A program made the translations under genes and the position numbers. From Tessaracoccus aquimaris (GTDB lineage: Bacteria; Actinomycetota; Actinomycetes; Propionibacteriales; Propionibacteriaceae), in contig NZ_CP019606.1 in assembly GCF_001997345.1 (NCBI RefSeq), positions 310,001 to 374,000 on the forward strand: DNA of 64,000 bases. The letters are read 5' to 3'. The notes under the pieces were generated by a model, which had not been told where the DNA came from, ran no database searches, and saw only the letters and a list, made by a program, of their open reading frames with translations. Shown here in pieces: positions 59,408-64,000 of the stretch (the first letter of the stretch is position 1; each line of letters begins with the position of its first letter).

Positions 59408-61994
59408 GGCTGTCCGCCCTTCGATGCAACAGGATCGCGGGTGAGTCGCTCGTGAATCTGTGACGGGAGCACTCCGCGGGAGCTGAACTTCTCGGCCACC
59501 AACTGGCGCAGCTGCGGGAGCGTCCAAGCTGTGGTGCTCTTCGTCAGAAGCTCATCCCAGACGGATGCAACATCAAGGGCGAGCTCGGACATCGTCGTCG
59601 GTGCGACGAGATGCACATGCGGTTCCGCCCCCGCAACTCCGTCGTCATGGATGGCGGGCTTCGACGAGATGACGACGGTTGCACTCTCCGGCGGGACAGC
59701 GTCCACCCCGCGATCCGCAGCAAGCAGCCTGAGTTGGTCGTTCGCTTGTCGGATGTCCTTATGCGGGACAACGCCAGTGGGCTCATGGTCGCTCTTGGCC
59801 TCTAGCGCGAGCCAGAGTTCGTTCCCCAGCACCAGGCGGAGTCGCATCGACCAGTGCCGGGCGGCTTGGACGCGTCCGCACCCACGAGCTTGCCCAACTC
59901 GGTAAGTGCGGGCTCGTACTTGCTTGGGGCGCGTTCTGCCAGACCAGCGCGTATCTCACCGATGCGTCGGCGGACCTTGCCCTGATTAGCGCCTGAGTCC
60001 AGTACTGAGGCCACCGCATTGACGGCATTCGCATCGATGGCGCTGAGCGCGGACCGTTGCATAGTCGGGAATGGTGCCATTTGGCGGACCCATGACCCAA
60101 GTCCCATGATCGTTTCGGCGAGCCGCACTAGCCCCTGTGCCGCAGTCCTGCCGGCGGCGTCGCCGGTCTGATCGGCGGCTTGATCGGCCCAGGCGGCTTC
60201 CAGATAGGTCCAGAATGCTCGATAGCCCTTGGTGGCGGAACCCGCCGCGCCCGTGACTCGCGCAACTTCGTGGGCATGCCTGGCCGCGTCGTCCCAGGCG
60301 CCGATATTGGCCGCAGCCCAGGCCCTTATTTCGTGCTCCACACAGGCTGACAAGGCTGCGGTGCCATCGGGTGCCTGTTGAGTCATTTCGCGGCGGTAGT
60401 CGGTCAAGGCAGGCTCGGCTTCGGCGCGCCAGCTTTCATCGCTGTCCTGGTTGAGGAAGGCGTGGAGATTGCTGAGCATGTCACCGGCTGTGCCGGCCTG
60501 AGAGTTCTCGCGGCCGAAGCGGATTTCGGCCTGGAGTTCAGAGTCAAGTGCCGCGACGATCTCTGGTCGAGTAAGGTAACGCGAGAGATCAGGACCGAGA
60601 ACGAGCACGACCGCCGTGTCTCCGGGACCTCTTGTGCACCGACCAGCGCCCTGGATCACACGCGTGCGCACCCGAGCCGCCAGGGCAGCGCCGGCCCGAG
60701 CGCGGGACTGCAGGAACCGTTCTTGAAGATTGTCTTGGTCAGGGACCCCATCGAGGGCGACGAGGCGGCACGCGTCCCCCGGGAGATCGAGCCCGTCATA
60801 GCGAGCGGCGAGTCCGCAGACGCCATGCGGCAGCTTGGCGAACGGGGCCATGCTCTCAGCAACCTGGTCGATCCCCCACACAGGCCATCCTGGCTGCGCG
60901 AGCGCGCTGGCGTCGCTCATGGCAGCCTCGGTGCGAGGTGCCAGGATCAGTGCTTTGCCCGCGGCTGCGACGATCGCCCGGTTGAGGTCGGTCGTGTCGG
61001 CGCCTTCGACGAACTCGGGGAACACGAAGAACCGTCGTCCGTACCGTGGTGCGGTGCTCTCATCCGGCTGCTGGAGTCGAAGGATTCCCGGGCGTCCAAA
61101 CGCACGTTCAAGCTCGCCCCCTTCACCCAGCGTCGCGGACAAGTAGACCCGCTGCCGTGCACCAGATAGCAGCCCGTTCTGATGGGTGGGTGGCACGTAT
61201 GGACGGACCAAGATTCCTGAGTAGGCCACATACACCAGGCACGAGGCTAGGCCGGCGCGGATCATCGCGTAGCGGTAGGTATGCGGCGCCCGGAGTGAAC
61301 CCAATACGCCGTCGAGCTTGGCGATCAAGCCGCTCTGTCGAAGCGGCACTACCATCCGCACGTCACTACCGATCCCAGGGTCAGGTTGGGAATCGCGTAG
61401 GCGCTCAAGGAACACGCCATCAAGGGCGGGAGCGAGTGTGTCGAGCACGGCCGTGTACTCTGCCGGAGACTTCCATCGGTTTATGTCGACGCTATAGGCC
61501 TCGCCGACATACTGTTCACCGGCGTGTGCGTCATCGAACAGGATCAGGTCGGCATCGGCCAGGCGAGGGTTGCTGTTGAAGATGCTGCTGTACGTCGTGA
61601 CGGCGATCGCCTCGGCTGCTTCGTACGCTACGTGTGCGCCGGTGGGCCAGTCAGAGTGCCGACCCACGAGCAGCGCCGTGTCTATCCCTTCTCGGTAAGC
61701 AGCGTCCGTCACCTGGCGCGCAAGCTGTTGGGTTGGGCACGCGTAGATCACTCGCGAGCGTCGCTTGCGTCGCGTCCACTCCGCAACAAGCAGCCCTGTG
61801 AGTGTCTTGCCAGTGCCAGTGGGGAGTTCCAACGCGACGTCGGGACTGCTGGCTTTCGACGTGAATGTCTTCAGCATCTCCGACTGGTGCGCCCACAGCC
61901 CGGGAACAGCGCCTGGACGTCGAGGGAGATCGCGATACAGCTCACCAGGGGAGGCGTAGTCCGTCCCGCCCGTCCTAGTTCGAACGAACGCCAC
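59404..61994 (-). CDS. DEAH-type helicase with C-terminal PD-(D/E)XK-like nuclease, apparent frameshift
   Basis: About 863 aa when corrected. SF2 helicase: Walker A LELPTGTGKTLTGLL near residue 58, DDAH box LILFDDAHAG near 152, VYLSATLG and the motif VI IQGAGRCTRGPGD near 475. A long helical middle leads to the break at 59859-59861. One added base joins it to MRLRLVLGNELWLALEAKSDHEP and HKDIRQANDQL. The LEAKSD and DIRQANDQ motifs fit a PD-(D/E)XK nuclease. Order and domains recall the single-protein abortive-infection helicase-nuclease Hna, but identity is not shown. Coupled to the TIGR02391 gene. Confidence 0.78.
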
Positions 61995-62266
61995 GTCGTC
62001 CCCTCCCTACGCGGAAATGGAGCGCTCCGTGGTTGCGCGCCGACATAAGTGTCTCATCGGAAGCTCGCTAGGTGAGCAGAAGGGCATGGACTGAGCCATG
62101 GACGCAGGAGGTGGCACCCGATCGGTGGTGACAACCTAGGGCGGGCACCCTACGAGGACCCGATGGAGCCTGGGTGCTGCGGCCCTAGGCCGATGCTCCG
62201 ACGCCACGGGCTGCCCGTTCTGACGGACGCCTGGCCAATGCGACACTGACCCTGGCCAGCTACGGC
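61995..62266. other. 272-base gap before the acetyltransferase-like gene
   Basis: Promoter region of the helicase gene on its left. No gene, hairpin or repeat is evident. Confidence 0.4.
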
Positions 62267-62779
62267 CTAACGTTTGGGTCGACGGACGATGAGGTCGCGG
62301 CCATCGCATTCAGTGCAGTTGCACATCGGCCATCCGAAGCGAGCCCAGAAGGATGCAGACTGCTGAGTTGGGCCGACATAGATTTCGCGGTCACGGTACT
62401 CAGACGCGAGTTGCTGGATGATCGCTGTGCCTAGGTGGGTTCCATTGCAGCGGAGGTCTTCTCGAACCTCGAAACTCCAGACCATGACTGCTGGGCTGTT
62501 AGTGCGGGAAGAGTGGGCGGGGTACCTGAGGTGAAGAAGAAGCCGGGCGACTTCCTCGCCCCGTTGGATATATGACCGCCACTGATGGTCGGGTGGCCCG
62601 AGCCCTCCGTTCGCCCACCACGTTCTGGTGAATCGGCGGTCATCAGCGTAGTCGGGCCTGCGCCTACCATGCATGACGACCATCTCCGGTTCTTCCCAGG
62701 TAATCGCCTCGCCCACGCCGTTGAGTCTCTCAGAGTCAGGTGGTGGCTGCCCAGTACTGGGTGTTCGTCTCGCGGCCAC
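62267..62779 (-). CDS. GNAT-like acetyltransferase domain protein
   Basis: 170 aa. The GNAT core is suggested by VMVWSFEVREDLRCNGTHLGTAIIQQLASEYRDREIYVGPTQQSASFWARFGW (beta strand, CoA loop, helix, FWARFGW end). It ends with MCNCTECDGRDL, a Cys cluster that may bind zinc. Start GTG 62779 overlaps the relaxase stop (TAGTG), suggesting coupling. Genes like this follow MobF relaxases on several actinobacterial elements; role unknown. Confidence 0.6.
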   Translation of the reverse strand: MAARRTPSTGQPPPDSERLNGVGEAITWEEPEMVVMHGRRRPDYADDRRFTRTWWANGGLGPPDHQWRSYIQRGEEVARLLLHLRYPAHSSRTNSPAVMVWSFEVREDLRCNGTHLGTAIIQQLASEYRDREIYVGPTQQSASFWARFGWPMCNCTECDGRDLIVRRPKR

Positions 62780-64000
62780 TAGATTGTCAGGCCGCTCCGC
62801 TCTTCCGCGGTGCGGTCAACGGGGTCCTCAGTTCCCCAGTCGGCAACGGTGAGTTTCCTCGTTCGGCCGAGTTCGGCTCGGGCCCGGGCTGCGTCGATCT
62901 TCTGCGCGGTCGAAGTTGGAGGCGCACCTAGGGGTGATTCGCCAGCGATCTGGTAGCGGTCCCGGTACGCAGCGACGGTGCGGGCTGACCGTCGCCAGCT
63001 TGCGTACCTCCGTCGATCCGTCGGTGGTGTGCCGAGCGCCTTCGTCCACGGCGCAGCTTCGTTCAGGGAGATGTCTAGGACGGCGTCGGCGCGGGTTTCG
63101 ATGAGCGAGCGTCGTTGGTCGAGTGCTTCGTGCATGTCGGTGGCCATAGGGCCGTCCGCGTGCGGGATCAGGCCGGCGATGAGTCGAGGGGCCTTCCTGG
63201 CTCGGCCTGCCTGGGCGGGTCGTCGGGTGGCTTGTTCGACGCGGTAGTGGAGGACGGCGGCGATGTCGTCGGCGTCGCTGAACCCGCGCGCGCCGACGAG
63301 ACGTGGCAGGAGCGCCTCGACATCGTGATGGTTGGCTTCGGCGTGGCGGAGTTCGGCAGTGAGCGGGCCGAAGGCGTCGGACTCGATCGCGTTCTCGGCT
63401 TGGTCGGTGGTCAGTCCGGAGCCGCGGATGAGGGTGGCCCAGCGGTCATGCTGGGCTGCGGCGGCCAGGGTCTCGTACTCGGCGGTGAGTTGGGCGATCG
63501 AGCCCCACTGGTTCTGTTCGGTGACGATGGTTTCGTGGGCGGACAGTTCGGCGCCGGTGTGCTGCAGAACGCCGTAGAGGACGCTTCGTGCACTCGCGTC
63601 GGGGTTCTCGCCGGGGTGCGGTTCTGCATGGTCGTCGGCGTGGTCGAGGATCACGTAGGCATGGTTGGTGTGGCGGCCGCGGGTCATGGAGACGTAGAAG
63701 TTCTCTCTTGTGGAGGTCGGCTCGACGAGGACGTGCGCGGTGTCGGTGGTGACTCCTTGGGCGCGGTAGGCGGTGACCGCGTACCCGAGATCGACATGCT
63801 CGGCCGCATACCCGGCTGGCAGGACGACCGTGCCGCCGAACCGGCGGCCTGGTTTGCGGATGGTGAGGGTCCCGTCGCCGCGGACGGACGTGATGGTCCA
63901 TATGTCGCCGTTGCGTACCCAGTCGCGTCCGTTCGTGGTGCGGAGTCGTCGGTCGTTGCGGCGGGTGATGATGGTGTCCCCGACTCCGGCGGTGGTGCCG
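62779..64000 (-). CDS. MobF family relaxase, C-terminal part (runs off the right edge)
   Basis: About 406 C-terminal residues are visible. Helicase motif V LGYAVTAYRAQGVTTDTAHVLV and motif VI ENFYVSMTRGRHTNHAYVIL lie at 63660-63790, typical of the TraA/TrwC-type helicase half of MobF relaxases. A 270-residue helical tail follows. The N-terminal HUH nickase domain is outside the window. It nicks oriT and unwinds DNA for conjugation. Its presence indicates that the island lies on a conjugative or mobilisable element. Confidence 0.87.
   Translation of the reverse strand, partial: GTTAGVGDTIITRRNDRRLRTTNGRDWVRNGDIWTITSVRGDGTLTIRKPGRRFGGTVVLPAGYAAEHVDLGYAVTAYRAQGVTTDTAHVLVEPTSTRENFYVSMTRGRHTNHAYVILDHADDHAEPHPGENPDASARSVLYGVLQHTGAELSAHETIVTEQNQWGSIAQLTAEYETLAAAAQHDRWATLIRGSGLTTDQAENAIESDAFGPLTAELRHAEANHHDVEALLPRLVGARGFSDADDIAAVLHYRVEQATRRPAQAGRARKAPRLIAGLIPHADGPMATDMHEALDQRRSLIETRADAVLDISLNEAAPWTKALGTPPTDRRRYASWRRSARTVAAYRDRYQIAGESPLGAPPTSTAQKIDAARARAELGRTRKLTVADWGTEDPVDRTAEERSGLTI

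Overview
The window is high-GC actinobacterial DNA. GTG and TTG starts are frequent, and many genes overlap by four bases (ATGA or GTGA). It carries an MptB-type mannosyltransferase, an AfsR/SARP regulator, an L33-dehydratase-dehydratase-MurB block and a DinB with a long C-terminal tail. A Propionibacteriaceae-like host (Tessaracoccus type) is my best guess; this is inference from gene content, with no 16S gene in view. The annotation separates into a chromosomal part (1 to about 40 kb) and an accessory part (about 40.4 to 64 kb). 

Chromosomal part: 1-2.3 kb is the start of an SNF2 helicase that runs off the left edge. 2.4-5.1 kb is an orphan trio of complex-I-like subunits (B, C, I) leading into a mannosyltransferase. 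5.0-9.7 kb has exonuclease III, an acetyltransferase, YajQ, tRNA-Tyr, DeoD, an AbiEi/DUF559-type protein, three tandem palindromic repeats, tRNA-Thr and tRNA-Met. 9.8-12 kb is rpmG, a dehydratase pair and murB. 12-21.4 kb has a cell-wall hydrolase, an M20 amidohydrolase, folA, a truncated monooxygenase, an AfsR-like regulator with an FAD oxidoreductase, and dinB. 21.4-27.3 kb is a beta-glucoside operon (binding protein, two permeases, GH1 enzyme, LacI repressor) with two perfect operators around its promoter. 27.4-40 kb holds housekeeping and stress genes, a two-component system, tRNA-Leu, tRNA-Lys, and a large surface protein ending in LPHTG without a membrane anchor. 

Accessory part: 40.4-47.3 kb is a redox and exported-protein block (XRE regulator, MFS remnant, SDRs, zinc alcohol dehydrogenase, DUF6152-like protein, two cyclophilin-like proteins) that ends in gene debris and a large imperfect palindrome. 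47.6-62 kb is a defence island: an HTH protein, a SIR2-APAZ plus short Argonaute pair (SPARSA-like), a Gabija-like pair (UvrD-like helicase and OLD-type ATPase/TOPRIM nuclease), a HEPN-like protein, a DprA paralogue, a small membrane protein, and a helicase-nuclease coupled to a TIGR02391 protein with an RX4H motif. At 62.3-64 kb an acetyltransferase-like gene follows the C-terminal part of a MobF relaxase, so the island probably rides on a conjugative element whose right end lies outside the window. 

A recurring oddity cuts across the window. At least a dozen genes are broken by what looks like one missing base, mostly in C or G runs of three to five. All are deletions, and conserved protein sequence resumes at once in the next frame. 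This pattern fits uncorrected homopolymer errors in the read data better than gene decay, so the defence genes may be intact in the organism. Coordinates below span the reconstructed genes.
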